Notes: generated by a model not told the origin, from the letters alone. A DNA stretch of 64,000 bases from Amblyomma americanum (GCF_052857255.1 NC_135497.1:343830183-343894182); one strand, 5' to 3'. Counted from the stretch's first letter, positions 45,525 through 59,660 are shown. Made by a program: numbers and translations.

Positions 45525-46940
45525 GCACAGTTCAAAAGTCCACAAGTCAACATAATCCGCAATTTTACCACCATACACCACTCATGCGGAAGCAGCGGGG
45601 GGCAGACCCCAGTGCCACCGGGTACCAACCAGTGATACAATGGGTACATTCTTTAGCCTGGCCTGCTGCTCGGTTTACCTTGTAATACATGCTTGGAAAA
45701 TAATTCTCTGACCTCACCTCTTGTAGGTGAGAAGGCGGTTTTGGCCCTGGCTGCCCTTTCGCCATCAAAATTCAGCATCATCATTGATTTCACCAACTTC
45801 CGGACAAAAATGAGACTAGGACCAACCGTGAAAGTTGCATGCATAGAGGTGTTCATCCGGAGTACAAGCTACGATGAACCTCGCTTCTCTGCATGTCTGA
45901 GAAGCAACAGTATTATCATCTGGGCGAGTTCAACCGCTGACAGGTTGCAACTGACAACAGTGCCATGGGCGAGGAAAGGTAATGAAATCAACCAAAAGAG
46001 TGTGTTTTAAGCATTTTTTATATGTCCTCAGACCTGTTAGACTTTCGAAAATGTCCCAAATGCGAGCGAAGGAGCATGTCTAAAGCAAGCAATCAGTGGA
46101 GTAGGCAAGACTATCTCAAACACTTCTTTACTGAGAAGTGCCAGCTCCATGCGGTTATGCGCGGCGCTCTGTGCAAGTCGCCATTTAGGCGGTGCTGTTC
46201 AAGACTCTTACCACTTGTCTACGCTGGCTCCACGTGAGAAATGGGCCCCAGATAAGAGCTGTTTCGAGGGTCGTCGTGCATGCCCAACTGACCGTGAAGT
46301 CATGGAACTGATTCCTGCGATGGCTGGGCGAGACACTGCTTGCAACAGGAAAGCTCAAGTGGCAGTGGTGGCGTAGGGTACCGCGCATGCTAGATAGTTT
46401 GCACTGCACACGGCGAATGAGCCATCGTCATATCCTGCACAGAGGGATAAAACAGGATATTTTAGTATTTTATGAGGACCTAAATCAATAACGAAGATCA
46501 TCAAGCCATTTATTTGACCCGTGGGACTGTGTGTGTGACAAAAATGTATGTTTTCGTCCAGTAGTGACATATCAGTTCAAGAAGGCGAAGAAAGCTCTGG
46601 CATACGGTTGTTCTACTTCTTGAACATAAATGTAGTGTTTGCAGAAGGTCATCAACTGAAATTAATTTTCACGTTAACGACCCATAACTTACTTTTCATA
46701 GTTGCATAGAAAACGCTGCGCCGGTGGCACTAATCCCATCGATTGCACATCTATGCATCCTGTTTCGCTTATTCTGGGAGCTAAAAGAATGCTTTTAAAT
46801 AGTCCGACGCACACTCCTCATTCTGTGCCTTGGAAGCGAAGGGATCAGAGAGCTCGTTACTGGGACTCTTGAGGTTCTAGTGGACCGTCTGTCACACACA
46901 ACAGATTAGTAAAATGCTCAGACCATCCTGTGACGATGCA
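45525..46940. other. No gene recognised
   Basis: Unassigned. A frame at 46022-46237 has a CxxC pair followed later by His and Cys residues ('CPKCERRS..'), which could be a remnant of a Cys-rich retroelement domain, but I cannot support this. Confidence 0.35.
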
Positions 46941-49930
46941 CTTTTTTATATTTTTATTTATTTACCTACAAATATACTGCAGGGAATTTTGTTGCCCCAG
47001 CAGTAGGGACAATGAAAAAACCTTTGAACAACAATACAACTAAAGTACTGTTAAGAAAGAAACAAAAGTAAGAAACACATTAAAGTACACAGATCACTGT
47101 ACAAAAGAACAGCAAATTTGAACCAACCAAGAACAGACGCTCTATTTCAGACACAAAATTCGTTGACTCGAAAACACTAGGTGGTCGTAAATTCCACTCA
47201 GCCGCCGTGCGGGAAAAAAAACTGTTCTTGAACGATTCTGTGGACCGAAAACAGGTTTTAAAGAGCATTTATGACTGTGGCTTGTCCTGGAACTGATGGG
47301 CTTCACTTGCTTAGAGATAACTACTTTCAATGTAGCTGTCAAACACTGGCGAAAAATGAAGGTCTGCTAATCTTTCCGCATATCTCTAGGCTAGGAATAT
47401 TGTTAAGTTTCATCAGAGACGTTGTAGAATCTTGCCTCTTATATTTTGAAAAATAAATCTGACATCTTTCCTCTGAACATTTCCTAATTGCTGTATATCT
47501 TTTTTTTAGGTGAGGATCTCTCCCAACTGCCGCGTATTCCAGTTTCGAAAGTAAACATGTCTTGTAAAACAGAAGCATAGCACTTATTGGGAGTTTTTAA
47601 TTTTCTCTTAGGCAACAAGAGCTTACGTAGGGCAGAATTTAAAATATCGGCTAAGTGATCAGACCAATAGAGCTTGTTTGTAAACAAGATACCTAAAATC
47701 TGTATTTGGCTACTTCAGAAACAGGTATGTCATGTAGAAATTATGTAAAAGTACTAATACACTTCTTCCAACTTACTCTTAGAAGCACTGATTTGTCTGC
47801 ATTTAGGACCATGCCGCAACGCCCGCACCACTCACTGATATTAAGGAGAGTTTCTTGCAAGGCAACGTAAGTATCATTTGACATTATTTTTTTAAAAAGT
47901 ACAATCATCTGCGAAGATCCTAATAGTGACATCTTGCGAACAGCCTAATGGTGTCATATTGCGCACAGCATACAGTAAATTGTTTACATAAATAAGAACC
48001 AAAAGTGCTCCCAGCACACTGCCCTAGGGCATTAGAGGACACTGGTAGCATTCCAGATGTTTGCTTTTTATTTCAACGAATTGTTTCGCTTTTTGCAGAT
48101 AAGTTCTCACCCAATGGACAATAGATAAGAGCAGGGCAAACAAGTCTGGCTAATTAATCACTTTTGCATTAAGCACCTTGTGGAAAGCCTTGCTGAAATC
48201 TACGCATAACATACCAATTTGACAAGATCTATCAAGAACTTGGGCAATTTCAAACACTGTCAGGACAAGCTGTGTGGTCGTAAACATGCCTGTTCGAAAA
48301 CCATGTTTTTCAGTGTTACAAAATGTTTCTTTCAGTCAAAAGTTCCGCATATAATATGCAAGCTATGTTGCTTAAATTTACACGTACACGTAGTTGACAC
48401 TGTTCGCAACTTGGCATAATCTAGTCGGTCTTCCTTTTTATGTACCGGTACTACCCGCGCTGTTCTGCACTCATGAGGTATTTACCGAAATTGAGCGATT
48501 CCATGAACAACATAGATAAAAAAGGCGCAATCTGTTCAGAATAACGTCTTAAAAGCATTTGGAACATTATCCGATCCAGAAGATTTCTCAATATTTAATT
48601 TTAACAGCATGTCAACAACATTTTTATTAGTTACCATTACACCTTCAAGTGTATCAGAACCGAGTTTTAGACATTCATATTCTTTTTTCCTCGAGAGGAC
48701 ATTGTGAAAACACTCAATAAAACAATGTACAATTGGCAATTTATTTTGAATCGGTAATTGTCCTTGAATATTTTTAGTTTCAGTACTTCATCTTTATCTT
48801 CTCGCAGATGCCGCCAGACCTTCTAGGGGTCAGATTTAATAAATTCTTGTAGAACGACAGCGTAGTAACTTAGCCTCGCATGATTAATTTTCGCTGACAA
48901 AGGATGTTTCCTAAACTGGTACAGGCTCAAAGTTTTGAAAGCAAAACGAACAATAAGATTTGTTTTATGTGTGTAAGGAGGTGCTTTCTGGCGAGTTTCT
49001 GTCGCAAGCGTCAATTGCAATATAAATTATCATGTTTTTTTTCAATATTGTCAGAGGTGGCGCTTGGTAGTTCCATTGGCGTCATGTGATGTCAAGGTGC
49101 ACTTGCCCCGCTTATATGGGCGTCTTCGAACGCAGTGGCTGTAAACAGGAACAACTAGTGCTTTAATTCTACAAACAGCGATGATACTGCATTATGGCTC
49201 CTTGCTTAGACACTTTAGTTTCAGCTTAGTTTGAATTATCTCTCTTTTGACACAGGGATTTAACTTCATCTTCCTTGTAATACTCGGAAGCAATTTTTCA
49301 ATGCAAAAATAAACGGCAGCCCGACAACTCTCCAATTAAGCTGTAGCGTCATCTTCAGTATCCTCTAGATGTAATTACAGATGAACTATTATTGCTGTGT
49401 CATCTGACCTTGAATTGTTTTCTTTTATCATAGTCTCTTTCGGTGCTTCCTTATCCACCAAGTCCAACAAAAAAGAAGCCAGTTTATGGTGTGATATGCC
49501 TTGCTCTAAGTTAACTGCACCATTCTTAAAATTTTATGTAATGAACAAAAGGTCGGGGATTGAATTTGCGCGAGTACAGTCTATTACAATTTGTCCAGGG
49601 CTCTTAGAAAATAATAAATCCTTTAGACAGTCCCTAGCGCATGTGCTGCCAGTCTACCAGGTAAGTTAAAATCTCCAGCTACAATCAGGCTTTTGCAATT
49701 AAAAATTTGTAACTGATCGTACAACTTCTGCACGAGAGAAACATCAGCGTCCGGATGTCGGTAAACCGCACAAAGCATAAATATGCGCTCTCCCAGCGAA
49801 ACTTTCAGGAACAAACTTTTATGCTTATTTATCTGTTCTTCAATTATTACATCCATATACTCTGTTTCGCAACGACAGCCACTCCTCCTCCGCGTGAGCC
49901 CCTACCACCTCTAAACAACTGATAGTCCGG
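46941..49930 (-). pseudogene. Decayed CR1-like LINE ('tick transposon' type)
   Basis: Minus-strand order: endonuclease piece 'MLCAVYRHPDADVSLV' and 'SLIVAGDFNLPGR' (49856-49640), reverse transcriptase start 'LLKLNIEKSSGSDNVPNAF' (48739-48536), palm/thumb 'WCGRCGMVLNADKSVLLR' (47932-47741), 'LYWSDHLADILNSALRKL' (47687-47484), 'FSKYKRQDSTTSLMKLNNIPSLE' (47578-47339) and the end 'FSRTAAEWNLRPPSVFES' (47268-47080). The 3' end, near 46941, is a run of 'taaataaataaaaatataaaaaa' on the minus strand. The catalytic box was not readable. Frameshifted throughout, so inactive. Confidence 0.78.
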
Positions 49931-50954
49931 AGCTACGATTACACAGCAGCCTAAAACTCCCAGCACAATGCTACGCACTTTCGTGGTCGTTGGGAGAAAT
50001 GTGCCAATTTTTAACGTAGAGTATACCGTCTAGAGCACTGCGGAATCTGCTCCTCCTCTTCCATGTTGCCGCAAATATTTGTAGCGTTTCTTCATTCTTC
50101 AATGCTAATGGCACGCCGCTTTATTGCTTTGGGATGCAAGACTTGACTAGATTTATCTCGATTGATCGCATCCAGGCGGAGCCGATTCTACATTCTTCCA
50201 GAGTGTTATTGTAATTTTGCATGCTTTATCTCCAATGTTCGCTATCAGCTTTAAACTGAGCACGACCGAGAAGTGGCGGGCATTCTGTCCGACGTGCGCC
50301 GGACGGGCTTGCTACTACGCCGCCGCCGAGTGATTCAGTCCAGTGTCCAGCGGAAGTGAGCTGAAATAAAAAGTTATAATTAGACGCAATTCTCGCAGTC
50401 TCTCTCCTCTCGGTATTGCAGTCACCACTATGTGACATTTTTCACACGTAATTTCGATTCGCGCTAATAAGGCGTGTGCAGGTGACGCGCAAGAATGAGC
50501 GTTATATGGGCGGACCGGCAAAGTACCTTTGGCAACCATACCCAGCAGTTATGGAAAAAGCATTTTGCAACGGGATACTATTTACGAACACAATTTTTCC
50601 AACTAATTTTAGATTTTACTACAACAATGAATATATCCCCTGATCACCCGAAAGTAGACTAGGATTTTTGTTCTCTATTCCCGTTTTTGCTGTCGTCAGA
50701 AGCGTTCCGCATTGCTTTTCTACGGCAGCCTTAACTTTTCGATGCGATCGATTGAAACAGTTTAAAAGAAAAATTTTGCTACATTTCAGAATGACTGAAC
50801 ATTACCTTCTATTTTTATTACAATGCATTACAATTTTGAAATTTTCAAAATTTATGATCTATAAAGCTCGACATCACTTGTTGGGCACGTTAGTCTGGTT
50901 CGTCTTAACAGAATTAATTTTTTTTTCAACACCTCCTTCTCCTTCGAAGTAATT
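49931..50954. other. No gene recognised
   Basis: The first part may be the 5' end of the preceding LINE. A GC-rich patch near 50260-50340 stands out from AT-rich surroundings. No known motif seen. Confidence 0.35.
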
Positions 50955-51195
50955 TGTAAATAGTGGCATCGAAGGTCCTGAAGCGTACGTAAGGAGTTAT
51001 GTGAGAGACTACTGTAGACCGTTGCGGAAAAATTACGTCCACAGGGTGTTCTTTATTGTGCTTTGGCATCGCACAGCGCACGAGTGTCGCTGCATTACGC
51101 TCCCGTCTAGATGCAGTCATCGCGGCCAGGAATCGATCCCACAGCCGAAAGATCTGCAGCTAAAGGCAAAAACCACTGACCCACCGCGGCAGTTT
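50955..51195 (-). repeat. tRNA-derived SINE
   Basis: Minus strand: A-box-like 'gtgggtcagtgg' (plus 51174-51186), B-box-like 'gggatcgattcc' (plus 51129-51140), then 'gtgcgatgccaaagcac' and 'ataaagaacaccctgtgg', the family tail. It holds the same place relative to its neighbour as the SINE at 3410. Confidence 0.72.
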
Positions 51196-52499
51196 AAATC
51201 TCCTGATTTCTCAATGCTGTTTGAGAAATTTCACGAGGGAATTCTGCGATGTCAACGCCCCGTGGTTGCGGCTGGGCGGACGGCTGACGGCTCTGCCAGG
51301 CTGGGCACTCCCCGCTGCGTGCAGCCTCGCTGCCTGGAAGCGCGAGAGCGGCGGTTTGCTTTCCCAGCGTAGGCGCCATACCAAAGGGGCCTGGTGTGTC
51401 TGCATGACCCATCACGCCTCTGGATGAAAAGATCGCAGGGCCCGCGCTGCGGCCTCATTCCCCGCGGCTGGAACCCAATCCTTGCGCGGCTGTGCACTGG
51501 AGTCACGAGCCGTGGCGTTGCAGCCGACGTAGCGAGCGAAGCGCCTTTCGGAACGTCACTGAGAGACTCGCAGTATTTGGTCACTTCTCGCAAAGGAATT
51601 AATCTCCGCCGGAGCGCGGACGTTCGAATCATCGATCGATGCACGAGGAAGGCACAGTGCAAAAGCACGAGCGATTCTCTCTGTATTCTGCCTCCTCTTC
51701 TTCGTGGCGCTTGCAGGAAGGTTTCTCTCAAAAGTATGCAGGCGCCGGATGCAGGCGCGACCAATTTTAAAATTGAAACGCTGTGCAGAACATGGTGCGT
51801 AAAAAGCGTAAAAAGGAATTTTGAACAGAGACTCAGAAAGTAAGGCAATGAAGTACTGCAGAATACAGTAGGGTTTGTAGGAGTGATCAGCGCCAGCTGA
51901 TACGCAAATTAATGCAACAACGTTGCAACTCATTACTACCACTGCCATCTAAGTGCTTTGTCACTAAACTAGCACTGATAAAAGAAATTTTTGCAGCAAC
52001 CTATCTATGATTAGACGGATACAAGGCTGAGCAGAAGTATTTTCTGCAAAGGAAAATCTAGCTGCCATCCATTGCGATTTCGGTCGCAACGGCTAGCATT
52101 CGCCGCACATTGGAGGCCACGTTTTGGAAACCAATTTGTACTGAAATCTATGCCTCCAAGCTCATGGAATTCGTGAGCCGTGGTACCACCTGACAACTCA
52201 AACTTCAAGCTAGGGTAAAACACTGGTTTATTCTCTGCCAGCAAACACTGCCAAAGGTGCAATACAGCCATTGCATTAAAGGAAGCAAGAAAACGATGGA
52301 CGCAAATCTACCCAACAGCGTGGTTAAGATGGCCGTGACGAAGAGCGAACACGAGATATAGGGTTTAAAGAAAGGAGTGACGAAACACCCAGCAGAAAAC
52401 CCATGCGCAACAGTAATAACCAGGGCGATGCGCGGGAAAGCGGGAGAGGCGAGCTCTGTCGTGATAAGCGAATGTCGTGATAATTAGGCAAATGTCGTC

Positions 52500-52800
52500 A
52501 TAACATTTCTTCGGAGAAAGAGAGCGGAGGGCCAATACGGGGAGATATGTTGGCCTCATTGACAAACAGCACTAGATCTTTTATTGAACGGCGAGATGTG
52601 TGCGAGATCCTTTTGGGTAATGTGTTTACTCCGCGGTTGCACAAGCGAGACCAAGATTTCCGGGGAATCGGCGAGGACTGACATGCGCAGAAGAGGCGCT
52701 ACAGAGGTATGGGCACGAGGGCAGCGAGTGTTGTGCAGTTTCCACACAGGCACAATCTCTTCACAACCACTGTCCACGCCGCGAAGGCAGAGGCGACATT
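52500..52800 (-). pseudogene. Old LINE C-terminal remnant
   Basis: Aligns with 2110-2380 and 19120-19400 at the base level; no intact frame remains. It is part of the inverted core copy. Confidence 0.5.
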
Positions 52801-52960
52801 AGGCTGTACAAACACATCCGAACTCATGGAGAGTCATTTAACGAGATTTTTTAGATTGCTTTCAGCCACGCGAGTGTATGGGTGTTATAGGTATCGAAAC
52901 GTATGTCCAGATGAGTGTTCGTATAGCTCTGACCGTCTGCTTTAAAACGCCTGCGGCCAT

Positions 52961-55900
52961 TGCGATACCCAAATTCCGAGCACGCGGTATATGCCTACAC
53001 GTTCTGCATCGAACTGCTGTACTCTAAACAGAAAGCAGTAGAAAGGAGTGAGCTGTCCTGTAGCGCACTTATTTTTTTATAAAAGGGAGTGGGCGACAGG
53101 AAAGCTTACTTCTTTTTTACAAGAAATTGCGCCAGAAGAAAATCTACAGTCTCTTTACTCTCATATAGGCGTTTTAAAGTTTATAGTGTGCTTGATTTCA
53201 AGCCCAATGTAAGAAGGGATTCCTGCTTATCAGTTCACAATGTGACTGTGCCGTTATTCTCTTCCCTCTTTGCTTTGGTGTGATCGCGATATTTTCTTCT
53301 TGTGTTGTAGCACTCCCGAACCTTAGTTTTATGCGCTGTATTTGTTGATTATATAGGCTGGTATTCCATAATTTTAAATTCGATGGCTTCAGAGCCTCAT
53401 TCTTCAGCTCGGCAATCTTGTGTCTTTGAATAAAAGTATTCCACTACCTGCGACACAGCACACTGCCAATGTTTCACGGTTAAAGATGAAGCCATCACAG
53501 AGAAGCTGTAATTTTCCTTGCTCTTGATCGCACTTTCATGACAATGGTGCAATCTAGTCCTTGGTAGCCTTCAGTCCATCTTTGTACGTGGGTACATCGA
53601 CGACACGTCCAGAACCGTGGATTCCTTGATCTGGGTCTGCGCCATTCAAATCCACCATTCCCATTTATCTGTTCGCTGTTTTCACAGTTCCCTTTGCAAT
53701 CTCCTTTCAAGACGAAATTTTTTGAACGTGATGACGACCGTCACTCACTCAGTTAATTTTAAAGTGAGGCCCATTGCTTTACTTCAACACTAATTTCTGC
53801 CTGCGTAAGGTGATCTACTCTCCCTGTATGCCCCGTATACTTCGGCAGCAGCTTGTTGAGTATTTCCTCAACAAGCTCAACTGAAGAAGACCTAAATGGC
53901 AGAGAAACATATTCCTTATACCCGACTCATTTGAGACTGCTCAATGTGCAACTAATTTTCAACTCGAAGCCGATGTGGAAGTACTGACCATACTGCGCAA
54001 TTCAGGGAACCCGAGTACTATTCCTGGGGCCATCACAAGCTGTTTCCTTCAATTGCGCACAAAAACAGCCGCAGATACGAATCGTATACGTATCGACGAC
54101 TTGGCCCAGCGGATTGCACGCAGGAATTTTTAATAACGCTAAACCGAAGTTAAATGCAATGCAAAATTAACAAGGGAGGGAGGAGCCTCATGGAGTGTTC
54201 TGGAGATGATGCCCAGGAGCCTTCGGATCGTCAATTTTCCGAAAATGCCCCAAACGTTCAGTAAGTTCAAAGCGACTATTCAAGAGTGATGGTCATGCCG
54301 AGTTATATGTGCTTTTGTATTGCCACTGCGACAAAAGTGAAGTGCGCGAGAAAAGCAATCTACAAAAAATCTCTTTATTAACGAAGTCCCAATGCAAACA
54401 GAGGACAGCGACTGGGCAAAAAGGAAGAACAGTTTGCTGCGTCTTCCAAAATCGGAATTTGCGAAATTTACTTACTCATGGATAATTCCGTGAGGTCAAC
54501 CAATCAGCGAAGCCATCCTTGTGGATGAAGGTTGCGACAGAAGTTGAGGAGTAAGGAGAGACACTCCCCTGTACGTTTGTAGGGTGAAAATAGCGCCAAC
54601 TGAAGTCAGGCTAATGTTACATGGAGCTGCCTTCCTCGACGCTTACCTCTTAGAGAAGCATCCTCGTGTGTTTATATTGCTCTTTTGCGGCTGTTCTTTA
54701 TTGCATCGCACAACTTATCATCATACAGAAAGCAGCCAGAGGAACACAAAGGCCTCCTTCACATCTTTCTAATCAACCTTGCCGTGTGTCAGCTGTGTCC
54801 ACCTTGACCCCCCCCCCCCCCCCGCCACTTCTTTATCTCATTCGCTCATATCACATTCTGCTGTCGAACGTGCACAACTCGTGCAAGTTGCCATTCTCGC
54901 CGTTGATATGAAAGACTCTGCAGCAGTGTACCAAAATGACACAATCTGAGATGTTTTGCAAAACTTGATGTTAATAACTGTAATTAGTGGCTCCTTCTTT
55001 CAGCTCAGTGAGTGAAGCAAAGACTGATGTTTTACTGAGGGCATGTTAAAGTTGTACTTCTGCGTGGCAGGAACGCAGCCTAATAAAGACATGTGCGCAC
55101 ACACATTGGGACGAATAAGAACCAAGACAACGCTGACGACCAAATGAATGATTTATTTTTGCGGCATCGAGAGTAAATGCATAGATCACGCGAAAAAGAT
55201 TTAGTGCATATATAGGGCAGACTGAATGGTGTCTCAATGAAAGATTATAAGAACACGATTAAAATGTTCCTCTAGCTACACTTGGTCAACATGGCATTCA
55301 CTTCTTAGAATGTGAAGGAGCAAAAAAAGCAGAAAGAACAATGCGTGCCCCGGTAAGATAATACCGCAGTGTTTGCAAAATCGCGTCAAATGTGCATGAG
55401 GAATAATCGAGGCGGTGAAGATTACAGGGCTGAGGAAATAGTGTGCCAGCGTCCCTAAATTGCGCTGCGCGGAAAGGAACTGTCACTTCTGGGTGAAGCA
55501 TAATGATTGAATTGCTGTTAACATGAGCATTTGGTTTGTTATTGCGTTTTTATTTGTTCTTGATGTAGACATGGAATAATTTCCGCGTCCTCGATGCATA
55601 CTATACGCCGCGGAAATAAACCCTTCACTTGACAGTCACCGCTGTGATCCTTCTCATTCTTCCTCCCACTGCGTTTCTGCCTCGAATTGCGCTGTTCAGT
55701 TCGTAATGTTTCTTAACCAACAAGCCTGCAAAAACGTTTTAACTTAATAAAAAAATGATCATAATGATAGTTCCAGTTAGTAGTACCCGAAGCTATTTTA
55801 ATTTTTTCTTAGCTTAAAACATTTGCTGCAAGTATTTACCAAATAAATTGTATTGAAATATTTGAATTTTTCCAAGGTTTTTTCTAGTTAACAAAAATCC

Positions 55901-56644
55901 ACAAAGCTGGTGTTCATGAGGGACAAAAGAGCCCATTGCATTCTACTTCACATTTATTCACATTAGTTAGTATTTTAAACTGACATCTGTTCATTGATTA
56001 TAAAAATTCTCAAAAGAAATACTGCAATCCCCCGCCTTCAGCTAACACGCTCATGCGAGTGCCGTAAGGAGCGCTGAGAGCGGTGAGGCAGTTCATCTTG
56101 TCACACTGCGTAAAAGAAAGGAAGTGAATATAACAAGGAGCCACAACGAAATAGATATTTATTTTAAACGAAATTTCTCTCTTCGAGCTATTTTCCGAAT
56201 ACTCTGAAGCTATTGCTCATCTGTTCTTTTGGTTTTGAGAACGAGAAGGTCGATATGACACTACACGTGCTGGCTCAGCAAAACATTGGAGGTGCACTCT
56301 CAAGCTCCGCATTGAGGGTATGACGCGATAGCGTAATGGGTTTTGGAATCTGTACTTAAACCAACTTGCTACTCTTTTTTGTTTATTAATCCTTCCGGGA
56401 TTTTTCTCTCGCGGTCAATGCCTTCTACGCCGCGTGAACCTGATGCTGCTGATGCTAGGTACGGTAAAACAGACGCGCGGAGTGGCAAACCACGTAGAAC
56501 CGCTGCCGGGCGCGTTGTAGAAACGCGCGGTACTCAAGTTGCAGTCTTAGTTCATCGCCCTGTCATTCTTTAGAAACCGATGCCACCAATTCCAGCATAG
56601 CTTCCGCGCTGAACGAACGGACAGCAAGCCGCAAGCTTCGTAGA
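52961..56644. other. No gene recognised; poly-C run and small hairpin
   Basis: About 3.7 kb without a feature I can name. A perfect 11 bp stem hairpin lies at 53850-53877 (loop TATTTC), and a run of C at about 54810-54826. The stretch at 56340-56450 has words in common with the tick repeat at 57055-57150 ('tttattaatccttc..gatttttctc'), so the start of a repeat may lie here. Short frames resemble nothing I know. Confidence 0.4.
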
Positions 56645-57810
56645 TAACGCGCCTTGGATGTGCGCTGCGTTGTTCGCCGCTCACGGTGTGATTCCTGCCT
56701 CCCTGCAAGGTCCCACTGCGCCCAAACGAGACGAGCGGGAGGCGCTGCCGTCACGCGCGGTCTGTTGGGGGAGTGCCCTACATTGCGAGGAGAGGGAGGA
56801 ATGGTTTTAGTGGGCGCCGCCTGATAGCGCTACGTGCGCACCAAGGGAAGATTAAAAGTAGCAGAAACGTAGTTTTCAGCTCGCTTAACAGCCACTTCTG
56901 CAATCTTCATGCGCATAATTATAATATGCACCACAGTAAATATCCCTAAAGCACCCTTCTATGACACCACCGTATTCGCTAGACACGCCTTTGTTCATTC
57001 CAAACGATCGAGCTGGCCTGCCGCAATCGATTCCCCAACTAGACCAATTTCTTAACCTGTTCTGTTTATTAATCCTTCAGTGATTTTTTGCTCATAGCCA
57101 ACGACCACACTGGCTTTTCTGCGACACGGGGCCCTTAACGCTCTCGCGTTAAAAAGTGACATTTGCTGGCTAAAAAGCCCCAACCAACGTGAACTTCGAA
57201 ATGAAGGATGATAAACAAAAGTAGATGCACGGAAACTCGAACCGAAGAAACTTAAAAATTTCAAATAAAGCATTTTCCTTCTCATTCTTCAAGCTGCTAA
57301 CACGTGAAATGTGAAATCCTATTTTAGTACCAGTTTCTGTTTAATGAAAGTATCATAAAAAAAATTTTTTTTGTGTCCGCAAAGTGTTCATTTCAGATTA
57401 GTTGCAGGGCAAAAGTGCGAAATGCACTACGCTCCAATGAAGCTGAACAAAAGAACTCGGAACATTTGGGGTCACTTGTTGTACCGAAAGGAATACAAAA
57501 CTTAACGTTGAGCGCCTTTTTGTATATTTTGAATTGGCTTTAAGTCGAACAAAGATTTGCTGGTCATGGCACCGTTTCTATTTTATTTTTCGAAATCTTT
57601 TGACAGAACCAGTAAAATAGAAAAGCAGCACACTGTAGCGCATGCGCTGTTTGTCGCTTGTATTTTAGCGGATTGAGAGCCGTATGCCTCGCACTTGTGC
57701 GACACCGGCGCAGAACGCTCCAGTGTGGAATCGCAACATCGAGCAGGCTGCAAGGAGTTGTCTATAGCGTTTCCTCAAGCAATTTCTCAGTCTATAAAAT
57801 CAAAGTCGTT

Positions 57811-58107
57811 ATGAAGAGCAGTGTAGAGGTGCGTGTAAAATTAAACTTACACAGGTCGGCAGGGAAAATAAGACGAGAACCCCGTTTGAGGATTACCCTG
57901 CTGCGTTCTACCAGTTTAGGTTCTACCAGGTCTGGGATCAGCGCCTCTGATGTGGCGGTGATGGTGGCGCTTGCGATCACAGCTGCAGGGCTTGTTTTCC
58001 ATAGAATGACAAGGGCGCAGGTGGACACAGGAAGACCGATAGAGAGACGTCTCGCTTCATGTAAGCCGCTAAATAGAGTGGGGGCCGTTGGCTGCAGTAA
58101 ACACTAA
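57811..58107 (+). CDS. 98-codon open frame, partner of 1167-1463, doubtful gene
   Basis: Same ATG and stop as the left copy. Here the frame is open farther upstream, to 57658. The residue changes between copies are frequent. No domain recognised. Confidence 0.12.
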   Translation: MKSSVEVRVKLNLHRSAGKIRREPRLRITLLRSTSLGSTRSGISASDVAVMVALAITAAGLVFHRMTRAQVDTGRPIERRLASCKPLNRVGAVGCSKH

Positions 58108-58554
58108 GGCGTTTACCTCTACTGCATCACCTGTAAGAAAAGAACACGCTCAGGAACAAGTTCGACACAGCAAGCACAGAGTCCCAAAGGCGGAAGATTA
58201 CTTTCACACCAAAAAAGAAAATGAAACATTAAGACGCTATGTTCTACTTTTTGGATAAACTGTTCGAAAATGAAGGTGTTTCGGAGGAAGAACGAATGAC
58301 TGTGTGTTGTCGCTCACAAGATGCCTAGAAAATTCCTGACCCGGGGGCGAAGAGAGCTCTGCAAAAAACGAGATGATAGCGTTCCTGAAACGCTCACACT
58401 CATCATATTCATCAGTACCAGAGTAAGCCTTTCCATTCTATCGTGATTATATTTTTCTCACTTTAGCTGCAGTAGACACCCATGCATCAGATCGCGACTA
58501 TACCTATCGCGGCTATCTTCAACGTCTCCTTGTTTTTCTTTCCAGCAAAGCGGC

Positions 58555-59065
58555 TTGAGACAAGCTACCCAAGCACGCACACAATCCGTCTGTACCTGTT
58601 ACAAATGCGTCCGCGCCTACAGCATTGCCCGACAAACTATACGCTGGTGCCTCACTCTCCGACACCCATCCCCTCGCGTGGCGCACAGAAATCAAAACAG
58701 CGTGGTTCGATGCTCACCGAGGATTCACTTGTGTATGTACAGAAAAATATTGCGTCCGCCTTCTCGGCGAGACCAATGGCCTGTGCAGTGATTGGGGGGT
58801 GTGGAAACTGTAGAACACTTGCTGACCTTCTGTCCATGCCTCTTTAGTGCCTCTAGTGCACACGTTAACCCCCGCCTATGCTGGTCGGTCTCTGTTCTGC
58901 AACTGCGGAGTGGCCAATTTTCACGAAAAGCTTTCGCACACCTCGCGCCATTCACTTCAAGCTCAAGTGCAGTTCATAAATAGAGCGAATACAGCTGCCC
59001 ACTCCTAGCCTCTTCACTCGCCCTTCTGAGAACTGCTGCCACAACAAGCATAATTAAGGAAATGC
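58555..59065 (+). pseudogene. LINE C-terminal remnant, right copy
   Basis: Duplicate of 1890-2420, frameshifted near 58798 where a G run differs. The Cys-rich end is 'LLTFCPCLFSASS' here, which restores the CP pair expected of the family and lost in the left copy ('TFSPSLF'). Confidence 0.55.
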
Positions 59066-59660
59066 CACACAGCTCGCCATTCTTGGGTTGCAGCATTTCG
59101 CACAGCTATTCTCGGTTGCAGCTAGTTCCGCTGCTACGTGTTCTTGCTCTCTTTTTTTATCCCCGAATCTTCTTCCCTCTTCAAATGGCGGCCATCTTGC
59201 CCGCGCTTCCCTCATATTCTAACAGCCGCAAATCCGCTCAATCATTGATAGGTTGCTGGGAAATTTTCTTTCATTAGTGCAGTTCAGTGCAGGGGCAAAG
59301 GTCATCATTGGCAGTGGTAGTGAATTGTGGCGACATTATTCTGTTGATAAGTTCGCTCACAAAAATTCAGCATACCTTGATGGTATGATGATTTAATCAT
59401 TGTCTTAATTCTAAGCGTCCGTTTAAAAGTCCTCGCTTTTCCGGACGTTGTTCTCTGGAGTGTTAAAATTTATTGCCGCTCGAATGTTCTGCCGGTGCAA
59501 AAATACTTCTAACACCATTCTTCGTGCAAGCGCCACAATGAAGAGGAGGCAGAATACCATAGAGAATCGCTCCTGTGTTTGCGTTCTGCCTTCCTCTTAG
59601 AATGACTGATGATTTGAACGTCTGCACTTCGGGGAAGATTACTGCTTTTGCGATAAGCTG

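Larger units (their letters stand above)
50955..52960 (-). repeat. Inverted, diverged copy of the duplication core
   Basis: Read on the minus strand it follows 1950-3640 in order: LINE C-terminal remnant (52960-52470 against 1970-2400), a middle part (52275-52060) shared with 19741-19960, then 51775-51620 against 2811-2950, then 51560-51235 against 3043-3360, then a SINE. Divergence is much higher than between the two end copies, so this is an old event. Confidence 0.65.

Noticed and set aside
51252..51848. 198-codon and 149-codon overlapping frames as genes
   Set aside because: They lie on opposite strands of a diverged non-coding repeat whose other copies have no matching frame.
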